Notes under the pieces: generated by a model | Databases searched by the model: none | Seen by the model: only the letters and a program-made list of their open reading frames with translations | Told to the model about the DNA's origin: nothing | Position numbers and translations under genes: made by a program | Shown here: one piece after another, positions 1 through 6,601 of the stretch | Position numbering within the stretch: the first letter of the stretch is position 1 | How the letters are laid out: each line of letters starts with the position of its first letter | Assembly: GCA_023250795.1 (NCBI GenBank) | Contig: JAHFAB010000070.1 | Span: forward strand, 1-6,947 | Length of the DNA stretch: 6,947 bases | DNA from: Bacteriovoracaceae bacterium | GTDB lineage: Bacteria > Bdellovibrionota > UBA1018 | Direction: 5' to 3'

Positions 1-1374
1 GTTGTTTTTCACCGTGGTTTTGTTAAAATTAAAATAGGTCCGTTCTATTTTTTAGAGTTTGGTCTTATTTTATGGCTTCCCTTAGCTATCTACAACGGTT
101 TGGGGTTCCTCTCCAAGAACTTTTACCTTCTCAAAGGTACTGCTCTATTTTTTGCATTCGGGTTACTTCATTTATTTTTAGATTTCATGGAAAATAAAGA
201 CCCTGTTACAAGAAATGAACTCATTCGTATTTTTCAACATTGTATTCTCTTTGTTTATCCTCTGCTATGGATGACTGTTGGACTTTGGATCGGGTACGTT
301 CATCAAGTCTGTGTCAAGATTTTTTGCTTTATATTGTTTTTCACAAATATTTTTCCAAATTTTTTAGGTCAAAATATATCTAATATTAGCATAGGCCCAT
401 TGCTTTCACTACCGATGACCTTATACTTGCATCTATATTTAAAAAATATGTCCACAACTACTAAAAATAAAAGTGAAAAAACTTTCCTAATACTACTCAT
501 TTTTTTCACTTTTATTCCTTTTTGGAGAATGTGGTTCAATGGATCCATGCAAAGAACTTCTCTTTTGCTTTTATGTTTTATTATTTTTTCAGCCCCACAA
601 CTCATTGAGTGTGGAAAAAAACTGAAACTACAGTCACTTAAAACCAGTTTGATAGCATGTTTGGTCATTATATTTGGCTTTGCGTTCAGTTCGTTCTTCA
701 AAATTACTCTAGAGTATTTCGATAAATTAAATGTTGTTCATAACCCCAATGAACAACAAGCAATAGACTATAGGAATAAACACAAACAAGAACAGAAAAA
801 ACACTCTATGCTCTCCATCTTCAAACTAGACTTTCTCACTTCAATGCAACATGGGGAGGATTTTCCAGACGAAGAACTTCCAAACAATCAAACTCAAAAC
901 CCTTTCCAAGCTAGATTTCGAAGGTTTTGCTGGAAAACAGCCGTCTCAGATTGGTTAGAAAAACCTATCTTTGGTTTAGGTTTTATTCCAGAAGTTCCTA
1001 GCTATATCTTACCAGATATAAAAAATACTGGAGGATTCGAATCCAAAAATGCTCCTCCAGTCAGTGGTCCCCATAATTCTTACTTATCGATTCTTGCCAG
1101 AATGGGAATCATTGGTATTTTCTCTTTTTTGTTCATTGGTTTGTTATGGCTAAAAAATATAAACTTTTTTAATCCTAATTTTATGTCCAAAATGGAGTTA
1201 GACATGATAACAGGGCTGCTTCTTTTCTATATCCCACTCAACGGAGCTATCATGGCGTTTTTTAATGTTGGACTTGAAGCGCCACACAACTCAATGGTGA
1301 TGTGGTTAGTAGCAGGAATGGCAATGGTTTATTTCCAAAACCCAAAAACATCCTCTTCACACCATGCAACCTGA
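1..1374 (+). CDS. O-antigen ligase/polymerase family membrane protein (5' partial)
   Basis: An inner-membrane protein of the WaaL/Wzy_C superfamily, which either joins finished O-antigen to lipid A-core or polymerises repeat units on the periplasmic side. The reading frame is open from base 1, and the residues before the first possible start (TTG at 100) look like genuine family sequence (KIGPFYFLEFG, then a hydrophobic helix), so the gene begins outside the window. About 11 hydrophobic segments are visible. A long polar loop at about 715-1065, probably periplasmic, carries an arginine-rich patch and a W..A....P..G.G stretch at 913-984. It is followed by the motif HN-X9-GIIG at 1072-1116, which matches the H[NSQ]X9GXX[GTY] pattern described for WaaL ligases. 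Two or three helices then close the protein. Ligase and polymerase cannot be told apart by sequence alone. The stop at 1372-1374 overlaps the next gene by 11 nt, which suggests co-transcription and coupled translation. Confidence 0.85.
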   Translation, partial: VVFHRGFVKIKIGPFYFLEFGLILWLPLAIYNGLGFLSKNFYLLKGTALFFAFGLLHLFLDFMENKDPVTRNELIRIFQHCILFVYPLLWMTVGLWIGYVHQVCVKIFCFILFFTNIFPNFLGQNISNISIGPLLSLPMTLYLHLYLKNMSTTTKNKSEKTFLILLIFFTFIPFWRMWFNGSMQRTSLLLLCFIIFSAPQLIECGKKLKLQSLKTSLIACLVIIFGFAFSSFFKITLEYFDKLNVVHNPNEQQAIDYRNKHKQEQKKHSMLSIFKLDFLTSMQHGEDFPDEELPNNQTQNPFQARFRRFCWKTAVSDWLEKPIFGLGFIPEVPSYILPDIKNTGGFESKNAPPVSGPHNSYLSILARMGIIGIFSFLFIGLLWLKNINFFNPNFMSKMELDMITGLLLFYIPLNGAIMAFFNVGLEAPHNSMVMWLVAGMAMVYFQNPKTSSSHHAT

Positions 1375-2887
1375 CTCAAAAAGAATTTTTCTGAATGAAT
1401 ATATTAATCTAATCTCGGAAATAGGTTCTTCCTTGAAAAATAATGTCTGGTGGACCACTTGGATTAGCTCTAAAAACAGGTTCATGTCTCCAATCGGAAA
1501 ATTACTCCAATCGATTTTTTTTGGTCATTCTCCTGAAGTAAAAATTACCTATTGGAATATTATTATTAGCTTTTTAAAAAGCCTGAAAACAGCTTTCATT
1601 TATTCTTATTTCATTTTTGTCTTAAAAATAATTTTCAGAAAATCTTTATCTAAAGATCTACTTAAAAATAAAAATGTTTACCTTATCAAAACTTTTTCTT
1701 ATGCACATTCTTTTAATAGTTCTGTCTTTCAAGATGTTTTCTTTGGATCAATCCCTGGTTTTTTAAAAGAAAGCGGTTTTTTAGTAATAACAATTATTGA
1801 TCCCATCGGTGATGTCATTTCCGCATCTAAGGCTTGCAAGAGATTAAACAATACCTTTCCCTATCTCGCTTTTAATCGCCTTTTAGACATCCCTCTTTCT
1901 CTGTGGATCATGGCTAAGGGGCTTATTGTCAAATTTCCAAAAAAGGTTGATTTTGCAGGAAAAAATCTCTCAAATCTTCTCCATAGACAGTACCAAACCG
2001 ATGTAATGAGTCCTGGTGCTTTTCTTTCACTGCTCATGTATTTCTCGTTTCGTAGAATTAGTAGTATCTATAACGCAAGTCACCTTCTCCTTACTTTTGA
2101 AAATAATCCCTGGGAACGAATGTGCATACTAGCCACACGCACCGTTAACCCAGCAACTATAATTATAGGCTATCAACATACAGTGGTCCCAGAGGCTTCT
2201 GTGAATATGTTCCCCTCACACCAAGAACTATCTGCTTCTCCACATCCAGACAAAATACTAACAGTGGGCGAAGAACCAAAAAGGATTCTTCAAGAAAATG
2301 GCAACTACAAAAGTTTTCCTATCATAACAGCCTGCGCTCTTCGTTATCAGTATCTTGAAAAAATGCCAATGCGAACGGGGGATATCAAAAAAACTTTATT
2401 AGTCGCTTTGGAAGCTGCAAATGAAACAGCAGCATTACTCGACTATGTACTTCACAATATAAGAAATAATACCGAATGGAACATCATCATCCGAACTCAT
2501 CCAGCACTTCCCTTTGATAAACTAAAAAAATTTCTCAAAAACTCTCTAACCAAAAAAGTTGTCATTTCGAAACAAATTTCAGTACAAACAGACCTAGATC
2601 AATGCGGAATTGTGATTTACTGGGGAAGCACAGTTGCATTAGAAGGCTTGCAGCAAGGCATACCTGCCATTCATTACGACAATGGGAGTATACTGAGTTT
2701 TGACCCATTATTTGCATGCAAAGATCTGAAATGGACCGTAAAATCCTCAAACCCACTGATTGAACTTTTAGATGAAATTGCAAAAATCGACCTTTCTAGT
2801 CTCAACAATCAACGAAATAAAGCTCGAACCTATCTCAAAAAATACTTTTCTCCAGTTACTCACGAAGCCATGAAGAATTTTCTTTAA
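1364..2887 (+). CDS. Putative GT-B-like surface carbohydrate biosynthesis protein
   Basis: A 507-residue protein I cannot assign to a named activity. The N-terminal 100 residues include a hydrophobic stretch at about 62-94 (one membrane-associated helix or a hairpin), then a region without clear motifs. The C-terminal half resembles GT-B-fold capsule and LPS enzymes. It has an acidic, aromatic motif FENNPWER at residues 245-252, GYQHT at 269-273 (like the G.QH element of KpsS/CDP-glycerol-transferase-like folds), an IIIRTHPALP segment near 370, and YWGST....EGL..GIPAIHY starting at 419. The last resembles the donor-binding G-S/T-...-E-G-L-..-G-P element of GT-B enzymes. Surface-carbohydrate proteins of this layout are known from Leptospira (I have TIGR04326 in mind, unverified). 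The ATG at 1364 overlaps the upstream stop and has no strong Shine-Dalgarno, as expected for a coupled gene. Likely role: cytoplasmic or membrane-peripheral glycosyltransferase for the same glycan; inference only. Confidence 0.7.
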   Translation: MQPDSKRIFLNEYINLISEIGSSLKNNVWWTTWISSKNRFMSPIGKLLQSIFFGHSPEVKITYWNIIISFLKSLKTAFIYSYFIFVLKIIFRKSLSKDLLKNKNVYLIKTFSYAHSFNSSVFQDVFFGSIPGFLKESGFLVITIIDPIGDVISASKACKRLNNTFPYLAFNRLLDIPLSLWIMAKGLIVKFPKKVDFAGKNLSNLLHRQYQTDVMSPGAFLSLLMYFSFRRISSIYNASHLLLTFENNPWERMCILATRTVNPATIIIGYQHTVVPEASVNMFPSHQELSASPHPDKILTVGEEPKRILQENGNYKSFPIITACALRYQYLEKMPMRTGDIKKTLLVALEAANETAALLDYVLHNIRNNTEWNIIIRTHPALPFDKLKKFLKNSLTKKVVISKQISVQTDLDQCGIVIYWGSTVALEGLQQGIPAIHYDNGSILSFDPLFACKDLKWTVKSSNPLIELLDEIAKIDLSSLNNQRNKARTYLKKYFSPVTHEAMKNFL

Positions 2888-2960
2888 TCAGAGAGAATCA
2901 CTATGTTGTAGAGAAGAAGTATTGGATACAACCTGTATTCCATGGGGCACAATCACAGGT
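2888..2960. terminator. Convergent intergenic gap with weak candidate terminator hairpin
   Basis: This 73-bp gap separates two converging genes. A 7-bp perfect inverted repeat (AACCTGT at 2930-2936, ACAGGTT at 2955-2961) with an 18-base loop is followed on the + strand by a T-rich but not contiguous stretch. A competing stem, TGGATAC at 2923-2929 with GTAT(T)CCA at 2935-2942 and one bulged T, overlaps it. Neither has the strong GC stem plus T-run of a classic intrinsic terminator. A terminator is expected here because transcription converges, but the sequence support is weak. Confidence 0.25.
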
Positions 2961-3743
2961 TTACTTCCTATTAATTTTTCTACGCCTGAAACGAGTAAAA
3001 AACAAAGCTTTGAGGACACTAAATGAATGATAAGCTCTTATTTTCTTTCCTTCCTCATAGCTGCGTCCATAATAGGAAATAGGAACCTCATAAAACACTC
3101 TACCTCGAGAAACAGCGAGGGAAAGAATCTCAGCCTGTTGTTCCCAACCATCGGTTCTAAGCTCATCGGCGCGGAGAAGGCTTTTGCGATAGACCAAATA
3201 ACAAGTATAAATATCTGTAAAAGTAGTATTGTTTAAGATATTAAAAATAAATGTAATAAATTTATTTCCCATTTTATGCCAAAAATAAGCCACTCTTGTA
3301 TAGGGTGGAGCAAGAAAGCGGCTTCCCATCACCACATCTGCCGAAAACTCAACTATGGGATGTAAAAGGCTTACATAATCTTGGGGGTCATATTCTAGAT
3401 CAGCGTCTTGAAATAAGATATATTCACCCGTAGCATTCCGCAGTCCCTCCCTAACAGCAGCCCCTTTACCAGAGTTAACAGGCATTTTGAGCAGTTTCGA
3501 ATAAAGCCTGGGGTGAGCTACCAAGAGCTCTGCGGTTCGGTCTTGAGAACAATCGTCTACTATAATCACTTCGAACTCAATACCAGAAACAATCTGCCGA
3601 TTAACCTTTTCTAATATTTCAATGACCGTTTTTTGCTCATTGAACACAGGAATGATAATGCTCACTTTAATTGTTTGCTTCACACAATACTCACTTTTAC
3701 CATTTGTTTCACACTTTGAGTTACTTGACATATCTGAGTTCAT
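2961..3743 (-). CDS. Family 2 glycosyltransferase, polyprenyl-phosphate sugar synthase type
   Basis: A 260-residue GT-A-fold enzyme that probably transfers a sugar from a nucleotide donor to undecaprenyl phosphate or another acceptor in the cytoplasm. After a polar leader of about 26 residues comes VSIIIPVFNE (27-36), then VIIVDDCSQDRT with the donor-binding Asp pair D63-D64, NSGKGAA (90-96), the metal-binding DxD at D113-A-D115, and GSR at 140-142. The C-terminal part has TDIYTCYLVYR and Y.GRSYEEGKKI, hallmarks of the dolichyl-phosphate mannose/glucose synthase branch. There are no C-terminal membrane helices, so it is the short soluble form. The start at 3743 is supported by GAGGT (- strand) 11 bases upstream; a second Met four codons in (3731) is an alternative. 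It is the only gene on this strand, converging on the upstream block and diverging from the cupin gene. Sugar and acceptor cannot be read from sequence. Confidence 0.9.
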   Translation of the reverse strand: MNSDMSSNSKCETNGKSEYCVKQTIKVSIIIPVFNEQKTVIEILEKVNRQIVSGIEFEVIIVDDCSQDRTAELLVAHPRLYSKLLKMPVNSGKGAAVREGLRNATGEYILFQDADLEYDPQDYVSLLHPIVEFSADVVMGSRFLAPPYTRVAYFWHKMGNKFITFIFNILNNTTFTDIYTCYLVYRKSLLRADELRTDGWEQQAEILSLAVSRGRVFYEVPISYYGRSYEEGKKIRAYHSFSVLKALFFTRFRRRKINRK

Positions 3744-3753
3744 TTAATAATAC
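3725..3753 (+). promoter_or_regulatory. Candidate sigma70-type promoter for the sugar-modification block
   Basis: A perfect TTGACA at 3725-3730 is followed by AATAAT at 3746-3751 (spacer 15) or TAATAC at 3748-3753 (spacer 17). Transcription would begin near 3758-3760, giving a leader of about 35-40 bases that includes the GAGGTG ribosome-binding site at 3781-3786. The -35 element lies inside the first codons of the divergent glycosyltransferase gene, and the -10 covers its ribosome-binding region. Neither -10 is ideal, so this is a motif-based prediction. I found no comparably good promoter for the - strand gene. Confidence 0.45.
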
Positions 3754-3796
3754 TACCTCAGTTTTAAAGCCATCAGAGTAGAGGTGCACATTGGAT

Positions 3797-4228
3797 ATGG
3801 AATTAGAGTTTAACAAAATTTTTGAAAATTTTAATGAAACCATAGTAAATCTTGAAGCGCCGTTCTCTGACGCAAGAGGCTACATTCAACCCCTGGTGGA
3901 CGCCTCCATGAGAAGCGCAGTTCTCATATTTTCGAAAAAGGGGACTGTTCGAGCCAATCATTTTCACAAAACTGACTGGCATTATTGTTACGTACTCTCT
4001 GGCTCTATTGATTATTACCAAAGACCAGCAGGCAGCAATGATAGGCCAAGCCATGTAATCATCAAAACAGGTCAGTTGTTTTATACTCCCCCTCTTGTTG
4101 AGCATGCTATGGTATTTTTAGAAGATACCGAATTTCTTTGTTTGGGTGGCAATCCTCGAGATCAAAAGTCCTATGAATCTGATGTAATCAGAGTCGATCT
4201 TGTTAATCAGGGTTCGTGCATTGCTTAG
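3797..4228 (+). CDS. Small single-domain cupin, probable nucleotide-sugar epimerase/isomerase
   Basis: A 143-residue single cupin barrel related to the small cupins of deoxysugar and O-antigen clusters (FdtA/WxcM-like, RmlC-like in broad terms). It starts with EAPFSDARGYIQPL, a typical sugar-cupin opening. Cupin motif 1 reads H55-F-H57-x4-H62-x6-G69, with His in place of the usual Glu. Motif 2 runs G(x5)PPLVEH with H103. Its neighbour is a sugar C-methyltransferase, and small cupin epimerases of this sort often sit beside such genes, so action on an NDP-keto-sugar is the best inference. Start: ATG at 3797 lies 10 bases after GAGGTG (3781-3786). A TTG at 3791, two codons earlier, has closer spacing (4 bases) and cannot be excluded. 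The stop at 4226-4228 overlaps the next gene. It is likely first in its operon, behind the promoter at 3725-3753. The exact reaction is unknown. Confidence 0.85.
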   Translation: MELEFNKIFENFNETIVNLEAPFSDARGYIQPLVDASMRSAVLIFSKKGTVRANHFHKTDWHYCYVLSGSIDYYQRPAGSNDRPSHVIIKTGQLFYTPPLVEHAMVFLEDTEFLCLGGNPRDQKSYESDVIRVDLVNQGSCIA

Positions 4229-5465
4229 ATCTTGGAGCAGGCGATCAAACTGTAGACTTTGTAACTCTAATAAAGTAGTGCAGGTCTTTTCTCTCAAACC
4301 CACGCCCCCTGCGAATGCTTTTCTGCCAATTGAAAAGCTGAGTATGTCAGATGAAAAATTTCCTCTGGATCTATTTTTTTGCAATTCCTGTTCACATGTA
4401 CAGCTCCTTGATGTAGTAAATCCAGAAATTCTTTTCAAAGACTATGTCTACGTCTCAGGGACTTCTCCTGTTTTTGTAGAACACTTTAGGAAATATGCAT
4501 TGGCTTTACTTGAACAAAGTAAAGCCGAGCCGAATAGTTTTATAGTTGATATTGGAAGTAATGATGGAACTCTGCTTCGTTTTTTTCAAGAAAAAAACAT
4601 GCAAGTTTTAGGAATAGATCCCGCTGAAAAAATCGCAACTGATGCAACCAGGCGTGGCATAAAAACTCTACCGCTATTTTTTTCTTCAAAACTGGCAAAT
4701 CAAATTGTCAAAGAAAATGGTATGGCTAATATCGTTGTCGCTAATAATGTATTTGCTCATATTGATGATTTGATTGATGTTGTTCAAGGTGTCCGCACAC
4801 TTTTAAAATCCAATGGACTTTTTTCGTTTGAAGTCTCTTATTTATCTGATGTTTTTGAAAAAAATCTTTTCGATACGGTTTATCATGAACATCTTTGCTA
4901 CCACTCAGTCAAACCCTTGAAGCATTTTTTTTCAAAAAATGGACTTGAACTCATCGATGTACAAGCAGTCAATACTCATGGAGGATCGTTGAGGGGCACT
5001 GTCCAGCATCAGGGTGGAAATAAACCTATCTCCCCTTCTGTTGAAGAATTCATTGAAAGAGAAGCCAAACTTGGACTGCATATGGCGAGTACCTTTCAAA
5101 ACTATTCAAAAAAAATTGATCTTCTTAAGCTCGAATTTAGAAATTTAATTCTCAATCTTATATCTCAAGGTAAACGACTTGCTGGATTTGGTGCGCCTGC
5201 TAAAGCAACGACGCTTATGCATCATTTTGAAATCAGTGGAGAAGTATTAGAGTTTATTGTGGATGACAACCCTCTTAAGCAAGGCCTCTATACACCTGGT
5301 TTCCATGTCCCAATTTTACCTGTAACAGCTATTATAGATAAAAAACCTGATTATCTTGTGATATTGGCTTGGAACTTTGCTGATTCTATCATTGCTCAAC
5401 AAAAGGACTTTCGAGACCGTGGTGGTAAATTCATTATCCCTTTACCAGAGCTAAGAATAGTTTAA
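4221..5465 (+). CDS. NDP-sugar C-methyltransferase (TylC3/TcaB9/NovU type)
   Basis: A SAM-dependent enzyme that adds a methyl to a ring carbon next to the keto group of an NDP-4-keto sugar. All three family domains are present: an N-terminal zinc-binding domain with C11-x2-C14 and C54-x2-C57 plus PPANAFLP; a central Rossmann domain with VDIGSNDGTLL (SAM loop), NNVFAHIDDL, and the catalytic signature Y221-H-E223-H224 followed by LCYHS and THGGSLR; and a C-terminal domain with GFGAPAKATT, VDDNPLKQG and TPG.H.PI. In TcaB9 the equivalent Tyr, Glu and His take part in catalysis. No in-frame ATG lies upstream of the first cysteine pair. I chose TTG at 4221 because AGGG at 4209-4212 sits 8 bases before it and the length then fits the family (414 residues). 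TTG at 4200 is the only earlier alternative. It overlaps the cupin stop by 8 nt. Whether C-3 or C-5 is methylated cannot be read from sequence. Confidence 0.93.
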   Translation: MLRSWSRRSNCRLCNSNKVVQVFSLKPTPPANAFLPIEKLSMSDEKFPLDLFFCNSCSHVQLLDVVNPEILFKDYVYVSGTSPVFVEHFRKYALALLEQSKAEPNSFIVDIGSNDGTLLRFFQEKNMQVLGIDPAEKIATDATRRGIKTLPLFFSSKLANQIVKENGMANIVVANNVFAHIDDLIDVVQGVRTLLKSNGLFSFEVSYLSDVFEKNLFDTVYHEHLCYHSVKPLKHFFSKNGLELIDVQAVNTHGGSLRGTVQHQGGNKPISPSVEEFIEREAKLGLHMASTFQNYSKKIDLLKLEFRNLILNLISQGKRLAGFGAPAKATTLMHHFEISGEVLEFIVDDNPLKQGLYTPGFHVPILPVTAIIDKKPDYLVILAWNFADSIIAQQKDFRDRGGKFIIPLPELRIV

Positions 5466-5479
5466 GGAATTCATATTTT

Positions 5480-6601
5480 ATGAAAAAATTTTTTATTGAA
5501 ACAGATATCACTGAAATTGGAGCCAATCTAAAAGATCTATATCAGGAATTTTCTGGAAAAAGAATTTTAATCACGGGAGGAACTGGATTTTTAGGACGTT
5601 ACTTTACCCAGATTTTTTCTTTTTTAAATCAAAATATCCTTAAACAACCATGTCAAGTAATCTCCGTAGACAATTTGATTACTTCAATAGAGCCAAAATA
5701 CGAGGAGCTTTCAGGTATACAATTTATTCAAAAAGATGTGACTCAGTCCCTACAAATAGAAGGCAAGATTGATTACATTCTGCATGCCGCAGGCATTGCA
5801 AGTCCTTATTATTATCGAAAATATCCATTACAAACACTGGATGTTGCAATCCAAGGAACCCGAAATATGCTGGATTTAGCAGCTCAAAAAATGGCCAAAC
5901 TCCTCTTTTTTAGTAGCAGTGAAATTTATGGTGACCCAGACTCGAAACATGTTCCAACTCAAGAAAGTTACCGAGGTAATATTTCATGTCTTGGCCCCCG
6001 TGCTTGTTATGACGAAAGTAAACGAGTCGGAGAGACACTTTGTCAGGTTTATCACACTCAATTTGGAACAAAGGTAAACATTGTTAGACCTTTTAATGTT
6101 TATGGCCCAGGTATGCAGGAAAAAGATTATCGAGTACTACCTAACTTTGCTAGTAGGATTTTAAGCGGAAAGCCCATTCAGATTTATGGTACAGGCGGTC
6201 AGACTCGTACTTTTTGCTATATTACCGACGCAATTGTAGGTTTTTTAAAAATTCTGGTCAGAGGTATTCCTGGAGAACCTTACAATATTGGAAATCCGGA
6301 GCCTGAAATCGATATGATAGGTCTTGCACAAACCATAGAAAAACTTCTTAAACAATCTGTCAAAATGGACATTGTGGAATATCCAGATAGTTATCCCGCA
6401 GATGAACCCATGAGAAGATGTCCAGATATAACTAAAGCTTTTTTACAGGTGGGATATGAACCTAAAATTGAACTTACCGAAGGACTCTCCCGATTCTTTG
6501 CTTGGGCCAGACTCAATTACACAAGCGAAAAACGAGAACACTTTCAAACTCGGATTGATCGGAACCGGCCATTGGGGAAAGAGATTCATCTCGACCATTG
6601 A
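5480..6601 (+). CDS. UDP-glucuronate decarboxylase-like NAD-dependent SDR
   Basis: An extended short-chain dehydrogenase/reductase acting on a nucleotide sugar in the cytoplasm. Visible are GGTGFLG (33-39) for NAD, HAAGIASP...Y...P..T....GT.NML, SSSEIYGD with E148, PRACYDESKRVGET with the catalytic pair Y177/K181, RPFNVYGPG, a QTRTFCYITD element, and RRCPDITKA with R312-R313. The ASP..Y, RACYDE.KR and R.PDI elements are those of UDP-xylose synthase and the ArnA decarboxylase. E148 and R313 match the Glu and Arg that support decarboxylation there, so UDP-glucuronate to UDP-4-keto-pentose or UDP-xylose is the best guess; a 4,6-dehydratase or epimerase is possible. The ATG at 5480 follows AAGGA (5464-5468), which overlaps the preceding TAA stop; the gap is 14 bp. 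The last 25 or so residues extend beyond the usual family end and overlap the next gene. Confidence 0.88.
   Translation: MKKFFIETDITEIGANLKDLYQEFSGKRILITGGTGFLGRYFTQIFSFLNQNILKQPCQVISVDNLITSIEPKYEELSGIQFIQKDVTQSLQIEGKIDYILHAAGIASPYYYRKYPLQTLDVAIQGTRNMLDLAAQKMAKLLFFSSSEIYGDPDSKHVPTQESYRGNISCLGPRACYDESKRVGETLCQVYHTQFGTKVNIVRPFNVYGPGMQEKDYRVLPNFASRILSGKPIQIYGTGGQTRTFCYITDAIVGFLKILVRGIPGEPYNIGNPEPEIDMIGLAQTIEKLLKQSVKMDIVEYPDSYPADEPMRRCPDITKAFLQVGYEPKIELTEGLSRFFAWARLNYTSEKREHFQTRIDRNRPLGKEIHLDH

Noticed and set aside
100..102. TTG at 100 as the start of the O-antigen ligase gene
   Set aside because: The same frame is open back to base 1 and encodes family-like sequence and a membrane helix (KIGPFYFLEFG), so the gene is cut by the window edge.
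2884..2943. Tiny hydrophobic 19-codon frame on the - strand in the convergent gap
   Set aside because: It is too short, has no ribosome-binding site and no supporting context; chance in AT-rich DNA.
3744..3830. Promoter for the - strand glycosyltransferase (TTGTTA-like -35 inside the cupin gene)
   Set aside because: No -10 element of acceptable quality occurs at 16-18 bases spacing, so I do not list it.
3803..4105. Antisense open frame of 100 codons inside the cupin gene
   Set aside because: It is fully covered by the motif-supported cupin and shows no family features of its own.
4118..4438. Antisense open frame of 106 codons across the cupin/methyltransferase junction
   Set aside because: It lies opposite two well-supported genes, has no recognisable domain and is rich in composition artefacts of the opposite strand.
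4374..4932. Runs of 7-8 T (4374-4380, 4677-4683, 4925-4932) as phase-variation switches in the methyltransferase
   Set aside because: Runs of this length are expected by chance in DNA this AT-rich, encode ordinary Phe codons, and the frame is intact. A similar T8 run occurs near 1515 in the upstream gene.
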